This document shows, in pieces, positions 36,431 to 44,871 of a DNA stretch of 64,000 nt. The DNA is from Niveibacterium terrae (GTDB lineage Bacteria > Pseudomonadota > Gammaproteobacteria > Burkholderiales > Rhodocyclaceae): contig NZ_CP172404.1 of NCBI RefSeq assembly GCF_048213115.1, forward strand, positions 2,232,001-2,296,000, in the 5' to 3' direction. The translations under genes were made by a program, and so were the position numbers. Below the pieces are notes generated by a model, which saw nothing but the letters and a program-made list of their open reading frames with translations, ran no database searches and had not been told where the DNA came from. Numbering within the stretch: the first letter of the stretch is position 1; each line of letters opens with the position of its first letter.

Positions 36431-37245
36431 CGTGCATTCTCCACGGGGGTTTCATCGAGGGCCTGGCGGATGCCGGACAGGAAGGCGCGCACGCGCGCGC
36501 AGGCTTCACCTTGCGGTGCGCCTTCAATCTCTTCGATCACGCGACTGCCGATCACGACCGCATCGGAGACCGCTCCGATCGCGCGCGCGGTCTGCGCATC
36601 ACGGATTCCGAAACCGACACCAACCGGCATTCCCAGCTCGGTCTTCAGCTCCGCAACCCGGGCGAGCACTTCGGAAACATTCAGGTTCGCCGAGCCGGTC
36701 ACGCCCTTCAGCGAAACGTAATAGGCGTAGCCGCTGCCCAGCCTGGCCACGTTGGCGACGCGCTCCGGCGTCGAAGTCGGGGCGAGCAGGAAGATCGTAT
36801 CCAGTCCCGCGGCGCGCGCCTGGACCGAGAAGTCGGCGGCTTCCTCGGGCGGGTAATCGACGACCAGCACGCCGTCGACGCCGACCTTGGCGGCTTCGGC
36901 AATGAAGGCTTCAGCGCCCATCGCTTCGATCGGGTTCGCATAGCCCATCAGCACGACCGGCGTCGCCGCGTCCCTGGTCCGGAACTCGCTGACCATCTTC
37001 AGCACATCGCGCAGCGAGACACCGAATTTGAGCGCCCGCTCGGCGGCGCGCTGGATCGTCGGTCCGTCGGCCATCGGATCGGAGAAAGGCACGCCCAGCT
37101 CGATCACGTCGGCACCGGCCTCGACGAGTGCATGCATCAGCGGCACGGTCTCGCACGGATGCGGATCTCCCGCCGCGATGTAGGGGATCAGTGCGGTTCG
37201 GCGCTCGGCCTGGAGCCGCGCAAAAACAGCTTGAATCTTGGACAT
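36427..37245 (-). CDS. trpA: Tryptophan synthase alpha subunit
   Basis: TrpA cleaves indole-3-glycerol phosphate and channels indole to TrpB. The 272-residue TIM-barrel protein has the signature VIELGVPFSDPMADGPTIQR, with catalytic Glu in VIELG and Asp near the end of that stretch, and the phosphate-binding GVGFGI. Length is normal. The gap to trpB is 35 bases. Confidence 0.97.
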   Translation of the reverse strand: MSKIQAVFARLQAERRTALIPYIAAGDPHPCETVPLMHALVEAGADVIELGVPFSDPMADGPTIQRAAERALKFGVSLRDVLKMVSEFRTRDAATPVVLMGYANPIEAMGAEAFIAEAAKVGVDGVLVVDYPPEEAADFSVQARAAGLDTIFLLAPTSTPERVANVARLGSGYAYYVSLKGVTGSANLNVSEVLARVAELKTELGMPVGVGFGIRDAQTARAIGAVSDAVVIGSRVIEEIEGAPQGEACARVRAFLSGIRQALDETPVENAR

Positions 37246-37280
37246 GAATGGAACCTGTTGAATGTTCGGACGGAGCGCGA

Positions 37281-38483
37281 TCAGAGCCGGATTCCGGAGC
37301 GATCGGCGACCGTATGCATATCCTTGTCGCCGCGCCCGGACAAGTTCACGAGCAGCAGCTGGTCACGGGGCAGGGTCGGCGCAAGCTTCGCAGCATAGGC
37401 CAGCGCATGCGAGGACTCCAGAGCCGGCATGATGCCTTCGAGCCGGCACAGCGCATGGAAAGCGTCCAGCGCTTCGGCATCGGTGATGCCGACGTATTCG
37501 GCGCGCCCGATATCCTTGAGCCAGGCGTGTTCCGGCCCCACGCCGGGATAGTCGAGACCAGCGGAAACCGAGTGCGTATCGATGATCTGACCGTTCTCGT
37601 CCTGCAGCAGATAGGTCCGGTTGCCGTGCAGCACTCCGGTGCGCCCGGCGGACAGCGATGCCGCGTGGCGGCCGGTTTCAAGACCTTCGCCGGCGGCCTC
37701 GACTCCGACCAGCTTGACCGAGTCATGGGGGATATAGGGATGGAAGATCCCCATTGCGTTCGATCCACCGCCGACGCAGGCGATCACGCAGTCGGGCTGA
37801 CGACCGAAGTCGGCCTGCATCTGGACGATCGCTTCCCGGCCGATCACCGACTGGAAATCGCGAACCATCTTCGGATACGGATGAGGGCCGGCAGCAGTGC
37901 CGATGATGTAGAAGGTGTCGGAGACGTTCGTGACCCAGTCGCGCATCGCTTCATTCAGCGCGTCCTTCAGCGTCTTCGAGCCCGACTCGACGGGGACGAC
38001 TTCGGCGCCCAGCAGTTTCATCCGGTAGACGTTGGACGCCTGGCGCTTGACGTCCTCCGAGCCCATATAGACGACGCACTTCATGCCGTAGCGGGCGGCG
38101 ACGGTCGCTGACGCAACGCCATGCTGACCGGCTCCGGTCTCGGCGATGATCCGCTCTTTGCCCATGCGCCGTGCCAGCATCGCCTGACCGATGCAGTTGT
38201 TGATCTTGTGCGCACCGGTGTGGTTCAGATCCTCGCGCTTGAGCAGGATCTGCGCGCCACCGAGTTGCTCGGACCAGCGCTTCGCGTGGTAGATCGGGCT
38301 GGGGCGGCCGACGTAGTGGCTCAGATCAAAATCGAACTCGGCCAGAAATGCCGGATCTTTCAGCGCCGCTTCGTAAGCCGAATTGAGTTCGGCCAGAGCC
38401 GGAATCAGGGTTTCGGAGACGAAAATCCCGCCATAAGGCCCGAAATGGCCATGAGCATCAGGAAGATCATAGGTTTGAGCCAT
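37281..38483 (-). CDS. trpB: Tryptophan synthase beta subunit
   Basis: TrpB joins indole and serine to form tryptophan with PLP. The 400-residue protein has the PLP lysine in HTGAHKINNCIGQ and the phosphate cup CVGGGSNAMG. I place the start at 38483 (MAQTYDLPDAHGHFGPYGG), where homology begins; this puts the first 17 bases inside the end of trpF. A GGGAG ribosome site lies within trpF. The frame upstream is open but unrelated. Confidence 0.97.
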   Translation of the reverse strand: MAQTYDLPDAHGHFGPYGGIFVSETLIPALAELNSAYEAALKDPAFLAEFDFDLSHYVGRPSPIYHAKRWSEQLGGAQILLKREDLNHTGAHKINNCIGQAMLARRMGKERIIAETGAGQHGVASATVAARYGMKCVVYMGSEDVKRQASNVYRMKLLGAEVVPVESGSKTLKDALNEAMRDWVTNVSDTFYIIGTAAGPHPYPKMVRDFQSVIGREAIVQMQADFGRQPDCVIACVGGGSNAMGIFHPYIPHDSVKLVGVEAAGEGLETGRHAASLSAGRTGVLHGNRTYLLQDENGQIIDTHSVSAGLDYPGVGPEHAWLKDIGRAEYVGITDAEALDAFHALCRLEGIMPALESSHALAYAAKLAPTLPRDQLLLVNLSGRGDKDMHTVADRSGIRL

Positions 38484-39099
38484 CTGCTTTGCGCACTCCC
38501 GCGATGAATCGAGCAATCCGTTCGGCATCCTTGATGCCCTTCCCTGCTTCGACGCCACTGCTCACATCGACGGCCCAGGGCCGCAACTGGCGAATGGCGT
38601 CGCCGACATTCTCGGGAGTCAGCCCGCCGGACAGAATCAGCGGAACGGGAAGACTCGGAGGGATCAACGACCAGTCGAAAGTCTGCCCTCCGCCACCATA
38701 GCCATCGACGAAGGCATCGACGAGCAGGGCTTGAGCGGAGGGAAATGAAGCTGAGTAGTTTAACAGATCGACTCCCGGCTTCATCCTGACCGCACGCAGA
38801 TAGGGACGCGCGAATCGCGCGCACGAAGCCTCGTCCTCGTCACCGTGGAACTGCAGAAGCCCGATCGGCAGGCGTTCCAGCGCTTCTTCAACCGCGTGCG
38901 GCGCGGCGTTCACGAACAGGCCGACGATGGTCACGAAAGGCGGGATGCGCCGGCACAGCGCCTCGGCACGGGCTATGCTGACCGCCCGCGGGCTCTCCGG
39001 GTAGAAGACCAGACCGATCGCGTCGGCCCCCTCCCCGACCGCGACATCGACATCCTGCTCTCGGGTCAGTCCGCAGATCTTGATACGGGTGCGTCTCAT
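38467..39099 (-). CDS. trpF: Phosphoribosylanthranilate isomerase
   Basis: TrpF converts phosphoribosylanthranilate to CdRP, the third step of tryptophan synthesis. The 210-residue TIM barrel has KICGLTREQDV (catalytic Cys) near the start, LLQFHGDE, and VDVSSGVEAGKGIKD at the phosphate-binding end. The ATG at 39099 forms ATGA with the truA stop. It is a stand-alone trpF, as in Betaproteobacteria, not fused to trpC. The trpEGDC genes are not in this window. Confidence 0.95.
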   Translation of the reverse strand: MRRTRIKICGLTREQDVDVAVGEGADAIGLVFYPESPRAVSIARAEALCRRIPPFVTIVGLFVNAAPHAVEEALERLPIGLLQFHGDEDEASCARFARPYLRAVRMKPGVDLLNYSASFPSAQALLVDAFVDGYGGGGQTFDWSLIPPSLPVPLILSGGLTPENVGDAIRQLRPWAVDVSSGVEAGKGIKDAERIARFIAGVRKADGSNL

Positions 39100-39875
39100 C
39101 GTCCGGCCTCGCCTTCGTGGGTCCAGGGAAGAGCGAAATGCTCGGGGTAATCGACTCCGCACAGCGTCAGGCCCGCGGCGGAGAAAGTGGGCGCCGCGCG
39201 CGAGCGGTCACGCAGCTCGATCAACTCGGCGATCCAGGCCGGATCCGCCCCGCCCTTGCCGACATGGACCAGCGCGCCGACCATGTTGCGAACCATGTGA
39301 TGGAGGAATGCGTTTGCCGAGAATTCGAAGATCACTTTTTCGCCCTCGCGTCTGACACTGGCCCGGCTCAGGCTGCGCACCGGCCCCGATGCCTGGCAAG
39401 CCGCAGCGCGGAAACTCGTGAAGTCGTGCGTGCCGACGAGATGGCGCGCCGCCTGCTGCATTCTGTCGACATCGAGCGGACGGTGGAACCAGCCCGCCCG
39501 TCCAGCCTGCAGAGCAGAACGAACCGGGCGGTTGATCAACACATAGCGATAATGCCGACCGGTCGCGCAAAAGCGGGCATGAAAGTCCTCGCCGACCTCC
39601 TTTGCCCACAGCACCGCGACCGAATCGGGCAGATGGGCATTCGTCCCTCTGACCCAGGCCGTCGCCGGCCGGACGGCCGCGCAATCGAAATGAACTACCT
39701 GCAGGCTCGCATGGACACCGGTATCGGTTCGACCGGCGCAGTGCACCCTGACCGGACCAGCGGCGACTTTTTCCAGCGCCGCTTCGAGCGCGCCCTGAAC
39801 CGAGGCTACCCCCGCCTGCAGCTGCCAGCCGTAATAGTCGCGGCCATCGTATTCAAGACCCAAGGCTATCTTCAT
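39096..39875 (-). CDS. truA: tRNA pseudouridine(38-40) synthase
   Basis: TruA makes pseudouridine at positions 38-40 of the tRNA anticodon arm. The 259-residue product begins MKIALGLEYDGRDYYGWQLQ. It has the catalytic aspartate in CAGRTDTGVHASLQVVHF and FLHHMVRNMVG near the C-terminus. The ATG at 39875 overlaps the stop of the upstream membrane-protein gene as ATGA. Its place between fimV and trpF is conserved in Betaproteobacteria and Pseudomonas-like genomes. Confidence 0.96.
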   Translation of the reverse strand: MKIALGLEYDGRDYYGWQLQAGVASVQGALEAALEKVAAGPVRVHCAGRTDTGVHASLQVVHFDCAAVRPATAWVRGTNAHLPDSVAVLWAKEVGEDFHARFCATGRHYRYVLINRPVRSALQAGRAGWFHRPLDVDRMQQAARHLVGTHDFTSFRAAACQASGPVRSLSRASVRREGEKVIFEFSANAFLHHMVRNMVGALVHVGKGGADPAWIAELIELRDRSRAAPTFSAAGLTLCGVDYPEHFALPWTHEGEAGR

Positions 39876-40510
39876 CGAGCCAGACTCCAGACTCCGGCAC
39901 AGGCCAGAGCGAACAACGAAATGAGTACGCAATCCCGGATCTTCCAGGCCGCGCTACTGAGGTGCACCGCCTCATGCTCGCCCTGCCCGTCCTCGGCCAG
40001 GCCAATCCACTCCTTCCAACTGCGTGTTGGATCGGAGCGCTCCAGCAGTTCGAGCACCAAGGCGAGGCGCAGCGCGGCGCGGCGCGGGTCGACGGCGATC
40101 AGGCGCAGAGGCGTCAGCAACGGCAGAGTTGCTGCGACAAGTTCCGCGGTACTGAGCTTTTCGAGCAGCATGGACAGGCCCGCCAGCAAGGCCAGCAGCC
40201 GGGCGAGGTGTTCAAACGCCAGAAGGCTTCCTTCGCGCGACGGGGCAAGAGCGGCCAGAGCCCCTCCCCACAGCGCCTCACCGGGCGTGAACCAGGCGTG
40301 CAGAACACACAGCGCGAGGATCAGGAAACGGCAACGGCGCAACAGAACGGCCAGGCGCGAGCGAGCGAAGAGAACTGCGCTGGCCAAGGACAGAGCCAGA
40401 ACCGCGGCGAGCGCGGCTCCCGGCAGCGCGGGAAGGCTTGCCGCGAAAAACAAAAATCCCGCCAGCGAAGTGGCGGGATGGATTTGTCCGGACGCGGCGC
40501 GCCCGGACAA
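39872..40510 (-). CDS. Membrane protein resembling the EcfT/CbiQ transporter component
   Basis: The product of about 212 residues is mostly hydrophobic, with four to five membrane segments. The middle part (LEKLSTAELVAATLPLLTPL followed by RLIAVDPRRAALRLALVLEL) matches the helical coupling region of EcfT/CbiQ proteins, and IHPATSLAGFLFF resembles their N-terminus. No ATPase or substrate-binding partner is nearby. The start is uncertain: TTG at 40510 gives no overlap with fimV, while ATG at 40576 would overlap fimV by 56 bases. The fimV terminator lies inside the first codons. It overlaps truA as ATGA, which supports translation of this frame. Confidence 0.65.
   Translation of the reverse strand: MSGRAASGQIHPATSLAGFLFFAASLPALPGAALAAVLALSLASAVLFARSRLAVLLRRCRFLILALCVLHAWFTPGEALWGGALAALAPSREGSLLAFEHLARLLALLAGLSMLLEKLSTAELVAATLPLLTPLRLIAVDPRRAALRLALVLELLERSDPTRSWKEWIGLAEDGQGEHEAVHLSSAAWKIRDCVLISLFALACAGVWSLAR
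40446..40479 (-). terminator. Rho-independent terminator of fimV
   Basis: Perfect 9-base stem ATCCCGCCA/TGGCGGGAT with a six-base loop, followed on the minus strand by TTTTTGTTTTT. It lies about 40 bases after the fimV stop, but inside the reading frame of the next gene. Confidence 0.88.
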
Positions 40511-40520
40511 GATGCTTCGT

Positions 40521-43394
40521 TCAGGCGAGGCGGGCAATGATAGATTCCGCTTCCTGTTTCTGGGCGGACGAACCATCCTGGAGCACCTCTTCGAGCAGCT
40601 CCCGTGCCCCTTCGAAGTCACGCATCTCTTCGTAGGCTCGGGCGAGCTCCAGCTTGGTCTCAACTTCCTGATCGACGTTGATCTCCTCGTCGAGCAGTTG
40701 CCCCTCTGACTCGGCCACAGCCTGCGGATGAGCTTCAGCCTGGGGCAGATCGAGGTTGATCTGCGACAGGTCGATCGTCCTATCCTGCGCAGGCGTGGCC
40801 TCTTCGACCGGAAGGGCGCTGATATCGAAATCGAAATCGTGCGGTCCGACGTCCATGCTGGTCTTTTCGAGATCGACGACCGAGTTCGATCCCGCGTCAT
40901 AGGCGGGTTCGACACCGAGCTCTGCGGTCGCGTCGGCAGGCAGATCGAATCCGTCCAGATCCAGCGTCAGCGGCGATTGAGCTTCGACCGGCTTGGCCGC
41001 GGACTCAAAAGCGAGATCCTGACGGGCAGCGCTAGGCGCAGCGGCCGCAAAGGCAAGCGGAGCGGTGTCGGTCAGAGCACCCGTCTCCGGAGTGACATCG
41101 AGGTCGAGATTGAAGTCCAGTCCCAGATCCTGGGATTTGACTTCTTTCGGTGCCTCGGCGGCAGCCTGGATCGCATCGGGCAACTCGCGGGTGATCTGGC
41201 CAACTTCGCCCGGCATCGTCCAGGTCGCCTGCATCTGGGCGCCGGACTCGGGGACAAAGCTCGCCGTCTGATCCGCCGGCGGGGGCAGATTCAGATCTTC
41301 AGGGAAATCGAGTTCGAGCGGTTCAACTTCGTCCAGGCTGCTTTCGGACGGCTCGGTCTCGGGCCCGAGATCGGATTGCGCGAGCGGAGCTTGAACGGCG
41401 GAGCCGCCCTTGCCCGGTTCAACAAAGGAGATCTCCTCGGTCGAAACCTCTCCACCACCCTGACGATAGAGGGCATTCTCAGGATCGAGTTTTCGACCCA
41501 TCTCGGCGGTCTTGGCCCACTCCGGCCCCTCGCCGCCGGTCTGGGTATACAGATCGGTTGCGATGTTCTCGAACTGCTTCAGACTCTTCCTGAGCGCATA
41601 GACTTCGAGCAGTTTCAGGTGGATCGCCGAGCGGGACGGATCGGTTTTCAGCGCGTCGAGCAGGATTTCCTCGGCCTGTGCATCACGCCCGTAAGCCATA
41701 TACACATCCGCCTCGGCGACCGGATCGACTCCTTCGTCGGCATCGATCGAATAGAGGCCGGACTGACTGAAATCGGTCGGCAGCACGCTGGTTCCGGTAT
41801 CGACGGTCTGACCGCCGGCGAGTCCGATCACCGATTCGGTTCCGGCCTGACTCGCGCTCAACGCAGTCATGTCGGACTCTTCGCGGCGCTTGCGGGCCCG
41901 ATAGGCGAAGAGACCACCAATACCGAGCAGAGCGGCTCCGATTCCGCCGAGCAGCATCGGATCGCCAAGAAGCCCGGCGAAGAAACCTGGCTCTTCTGCG
42001 GGCGCTTCGACCGGCGCAGAGGCATGAACCTTGGGCTTGACCGGGGCAGGCTTGGCGACCGCGACCGGCGCGCTGGCAGCCGGCGCGGACTGGGCAAGCG
42101 ATTCAGCAGGCTTCACCGCGGTCTGCTCTTCATCATGCGGCGCACTGCTCGCCGCTTCGGCCTTGGCTTCGCTCGCAGGTTTACTGGCCTCAGCGACAGG
42201 CTTGACCGGCTTGGGCGTTTCGGCCGGCTTGGCCGCCTTTGCAGAAGACTGCTTCTGCAGATCGGCAAGGCTCTGATTCTTCAGTTCGAGCAGCTTCTGC
42301 AGATCCTTGACGTTCTTCTCAAGGGCTGCGACCCGCTCGCCAGCGTCCTTCAGCGATTTTTCCTTGGCGACCAGATCCTCTTCAAGGGCCTGAACCCGTC
42401 CGCCTTTGTCCGCCTTGGCCCCCTCCCTGGAGATCTGGTTCTTGGAGATCTTGAGCCGATCCTTCTGCTCGGGAGCGCGTGTGGGCTCCTCGCTCTTCGG
42501 CGTGATCTTGCCCGCCGAGGACTGCTGGGCTACCGATTCCTTAGCGGAAGCACCCGCCGCAGCGGCGGCGAGCTTCTGACGGTACGCCGAGAAATTCGCC
42601 GAGGACGAGAGCAGCCGTTTGACTTCCGCAGCGGACAGGCTCTTGACCTGATCGGCGGCCGGAACTTTCAGCGTCTGCCCCAGCTTGAGCCGATTGATAT
42701 TGCCCTTGGGGAAGGAATCGAGGTTGGCTCCGTAGAGCGCAGCGAGCATCTGCTCGGGGCTCGCATCGGAAGGCTTGAGCTCGCGGGCGATCCGGCTCAG
42801 GCTGTCACCCGACTTGACCTTGTAATCCCCTTCCGTGGCAATTTCCTTCGCTGCAGCGCCCTCCTTCGCAGCGGCCGTTTCCTTCGCCGCAGCGCGACGC
42901 GTGCGGCGCCCCTCGGCTCGGGGAGCCGTCTCTTCATGACGAACCGTCGGATGCGCCTGCGGTGTCGGCGCGTACTGGGTGGCCGGAGCCTGTTCGCTTC
43001 GGCTCTCGGCCGGATCGAGCAGGAAAGTGTATTCGCGGACCAGCCGCCCACCCGCCCAGTTCAGTTCGAGCAGCATGTCGACGAAAGGCTCGCTGAGCGG
43101 TTTATCGCTCGAGAGCTTCAGGATCGCCCCCGTCGGGCGCCGTTCGACCGCAATGCGCAAACTCGCGAGCGTCGCCGAATAGTCGATGTTCGCTCGTCGG
43201 AACGCGTCAGGCGAGGCAAGGCGTGCGCTCAGAGATTCTATCTCCTCAGCGGAACCTGAAACCTCGACTTCGGCTCGCAAGGGCTGGCCGAGGACGCTGA
43301 AGACGTTCAAGCGTCCCAGACCGGCGGCGTATGCGGAAAATGGCAGGGCGGCGATGGCCGCAGCGATCAGGGAAACCCGGAGTGAGGTTTTCAT
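40521..43394 (-). CDS. fimV: Polar hub / pilus assembly protein FimV
   Basis: FimV (HubP) binds peptidoglycan and organises type IV pili, chemoreceptors and the cell pole. The 957-residue protein has a signal peptide (ending SAYA) and GLGRLNVFSVLGQPLRAEVE, the classic FimV N-terminus. A LysM-like domain (KVKSGDSLSRIARELKPSDA) and a coiled coil with EKNVKDLQKLLELKNQSLAD follow. Next come an Ala/Pro-rich stretch and one membrane helix (FFAGLLGDPMLLGGIGAALL). The cytoplasmic part is very acidic, with a TPR-like C-terminal FimV domain (EEMRDFEGARELLEEVLQDG). Confidence 0.95.
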   Translation of the reverse strand: MKTSLRVSLIAAAIAALPFSAYAAGLGRLNVFSVLGQPLRAEVEVSGSAEEIESLSARLASPDAFRRANIDYSATLASLRIAVERRPTGAILKLSSDKPLSEPFVDMLLELNWAGGRLVREYTFLLDPAESRSEQAPATQYAPTPQAHPTVRHEETAPRAEGRRTRRAAAKETAAAKEGAAAKEIATEGDYKVKSGDSLSRIARELKPSDASPEQMLAALYGANLDSFPKGNINRLKLGQTLKVPAADQVKSLSAAEVKRLLSSSANFSAYRQKLAAAAAGASAKESVAQQSSAGKITPKSEEPTRAPEQKDRLKISKNQISREGAKADKGGRVQALEEDLVAKEKSLKDAGERVAALEKNVKDLQKLLELKNQSLADLQKQSSAKAAKPAETPKPVKPVAEASKPASEAKAEAASSAPHDEEQTAVKPAESLAQSAPAASAPVAVAKPAPVKPKVHASAPVEAPAEEPGFFAGLLGDPMLLGGIGAALLGIGGLFAYRARKRREESDMTALSASQAGTESVIGLAGGQTVDTGTSVLPTDFSQSGLYSIDADEGVDPVAEADVYMAYGRDAQAEEILLDALKTDPSRSAIHLKLLEVYALRKSLKQFENIATDLYTQTGGEGPEWAKTAEMGRKLDPENALYRQGGGEVSTEEISFVEPGKGGSAVQAPLAQSDLGPETEPSESSLDEVEPLELDFPEDLNLPPPADQTASFVPESGAQMQATWTMPGEVGQITRELPDAIQAAAEAPKEVKSQDLGLDFNLDLDVTPETGALTDTAPLAFAAAAPSAARQDLAFESAAKPVEAQSPLTLDLDGFDLPADATAELGVEPAYDAGSNSVVDLEKTSMDVGPHDFDFDISALPVEEATPAQDRTIDLSQINLDLPQAEAHPQAVAESEGQLLDEEINVDQEVETKLELARAYEEMRDFEGARELLEEVLQDGSSAQKQEAESIIARLA

Positions 43395-43568
43395 ATTTTT
43401 ATGTCAGAGACACGCAGACAATGGCTTAACCAAGTCAAAATAACATCATAGATTTAGCCAGGCAAGCTAAACCTCTTCATGAGCATTTAAATGCCATCTG
43501 CAAATTTCCCGACCCAATCGCGAGACAGGCCGGGAAGCGCAGCCTGCGCCCCCGGCCATGACGTCGAA

Positions 43569-44672
43569 TTATCGCTCGAGCAGGATGCGCAGCATGCGGC
43601 GCAGAGGCTCGGCGGCTCCCCACAGCAGCTGGTCACCGATCACGAATGCGGACAGATATTCCGGCCCCATATTGAGCTTGCGCACCCGACCGACCGCGAT
43701 ATCGAGCCGCCCGGTGACCGTCGCCGGAATCAGCTCGCGAACGGTCACATCCTTGTCGTTGGGCACCCATTTGACCCAAGGATTGCCGGAACGGATGATC
43801 GCTTCGATCTCGGTGAGCGGCAGATCCTTCTTGAGCTTGATCGTCAGCGCGAGGCTGTGGCAGCGCATCGCGCCGATCCGCACGCACAGGCCATCGACAG
43901 GAACCGGCGCGGCGGTGCCCAGAATCTTGTTGACCTCGGCCTGGCCTTTCCACTCTTCCTTGGACTGACCGTTTTCAAGCTGTTTGTCTATCCACGGGAT
44001 CAGGCCGCCAGCCAGCGGGGCTCCGAAGAATTCACTCGGAACATCCTCGCGAATCGTCTGCGCGACCTTGCGGTCGATATCGAGAATCGCCGATGCGGGC
44101 GTGGCGAGTTCGTCGGCGACCGCGCCATGGATCACTCCCATGCCGCGCAGCAGTTCCCTCATGTTGTTGGCGCCCGCGCCGCTGGCCGCCTGATAGGTCA
44201 TCGACGAGACCCACTCGACCAGGTCTTCGCGGAACAGGGCCCCGACGCCCATCAGCATGATCGAGTTGGTGCAGTTGCCGCCGATATAGTTCTTGACGCC
44301 TTGGGCGAGCGCCGAATCGATGAGCTTGCGGTTGACCGGATCGAGAATGATCACCGCATCCTCGTCCATCCGCATCGTCGAAGCCGCATCGATCCAGTAG
44401 CCGTTCCAGCCCGCCGCACGCAGTTTGGGATAGATGTCGGTCGTGTAATCGCCGCCCTGACAGGTCACGATTGCATCGAGCGTCTTCAGCTCGGCGATGT
44501 CCGACGCGTCCTTGAGCGGGGGCAGTTCGCGGCCGATGTCGGGCCCCTTGCCTCCGACATTCGAGGTCGTGAAGAAAACCGGATCGATCAGATCGAAGTC
44601 TTTTTCTTCCCGCATCCGCTGCATCAGGACAGAGCCCACCATGCCGCGCCAACCGACAAAACCAACACGCAT
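43569..44672 (-). CDS. asd: Aspartate-semialdehyde dehydrogenase
   Basis: Asd reduces aspartyl phosphate to aspartate semialdehyde, the branch point to lysine, threonine, methionine and isoleucine. The 367-residue product begins MRVGFVGWRGMVGSVLMQRM (NADP-binding loop) and has the catalytic cysteine in GGNCTNSIMLMGVGAL. It is the Gram-negative type by length. The start at 44672 follows GAGGAAAATCAA. Between leuB and asd is a 198-base gap holding a candidate Thr/Ile leader peptide and a long hairpin (see those entries), so it may be regulated separately from the leucine genes. Confidence 0.97.
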   Translation of the reverse strand: MRVGFVGWRGMVGSVLMQRMREEKDFDLIDPVFFTTSNVGGKGPDIGRELPPLKDASDIAELKTLDAIVTCQGGDYTTDIYPKLRAAGWNGYWIDAASTMRMDEDAVIILDPVNRKLIDSALAQGVKNYIGGNCTNSIMLMGVGALFREDLVEWVSSMTYQAASGAGANNMRELLRGMGVIHGAVADELATPASAILDIDRKVAQTIREDVPSEFFGAPLAGGLIPWIDKQLENGQSKEEWKGQAEVNKILGTAAPVPVDGLCVRIGAMRCHSLALTIKLKKDLPLTEIEAIIRSGNPWVKWVPNDKDVTVRELIPATVTGRLDIAVGRVRKLNMGPEYLSAFVIGDQLLWGAAEPLRRMLRILLER

Positions 44673-44690
44673 TTGATTTTCCTCAGTCTG

Positions 44691-44746
44691 CTCCCCGCCC
44701 TCTCTACCCGCCTCGACCGCTGGCAGGGAGCTCTTGGGCGGAGGAG
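44691..44746 (-). promoter_or_regulatory. Long hairpin between the candidate leader peptide and asd
   Basis: On the minus strand CTCCTCCGCCC (44736-44746) pairs with GGGCGGGGAG (44691-44700) with one bulged T. An inner stem CCTGCC/GGCGGG is also possible. It ends seven bases before the asd ribosome site GAGG (44681-44684). No T tract follows, so it is not a standard terminator; it could limit ribosome access. Confidence 0.4.
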
Positions 44747-44754
44747 ACAATAGA

Positions 44755-44871
44755 TCAGGCCGGAACGCTTTTAATCCCGGTGGTAATGATGATCGTAGTG
44801 ATCGCGCGCGCGCCCTTCCCCGCCGCAAGCGGCAGGAGGGGGAAATAATGCTCGGCGCGCGTTGAATTCAT
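44755..44871 (-). CDS. Candidate Thr/Ile-rich leader peptide before asd
   Basis: A 38-codon frame begins with ATG at 44871, sharing one base with the leuB stop (TGATG), and ends TGA at 44755. Residues 24-33 read ITTIIITTGI: five Ile and four Thr in ten codons. E. coli ThrL (STTITTTITITTG) is strikingly similar, and asd makes the precursor of both amino acids. I infer that ribosome stalling at low Thr or Ile changes the folding of the downstream RNA. An upstream stem CGCGCGCC/GGCGCGCG brackets the region before the run. A second frame over the same bases reads DHYDHHYHRD and stops at 44771, but it lacks its own start. Confidence 0.45.
   Translation of the reverse strand: MNSTRAEHYFPLLPLAAGKGARAITTIIITTGIKSVPA

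Noticed and set aside
40728..43259. 843-codon open frame antisense to fimV
   Set aside because: It mirrors the biased codons of fimV, has Arg/Gly/Leu-rich low-complexity content and shows no domain.
43483..43494. Palindrome GCATTTAAATGC between asd and fimV
   Set aside because: It is a single 12-base palindrome without a partner motif; this is not enough to call an operator.
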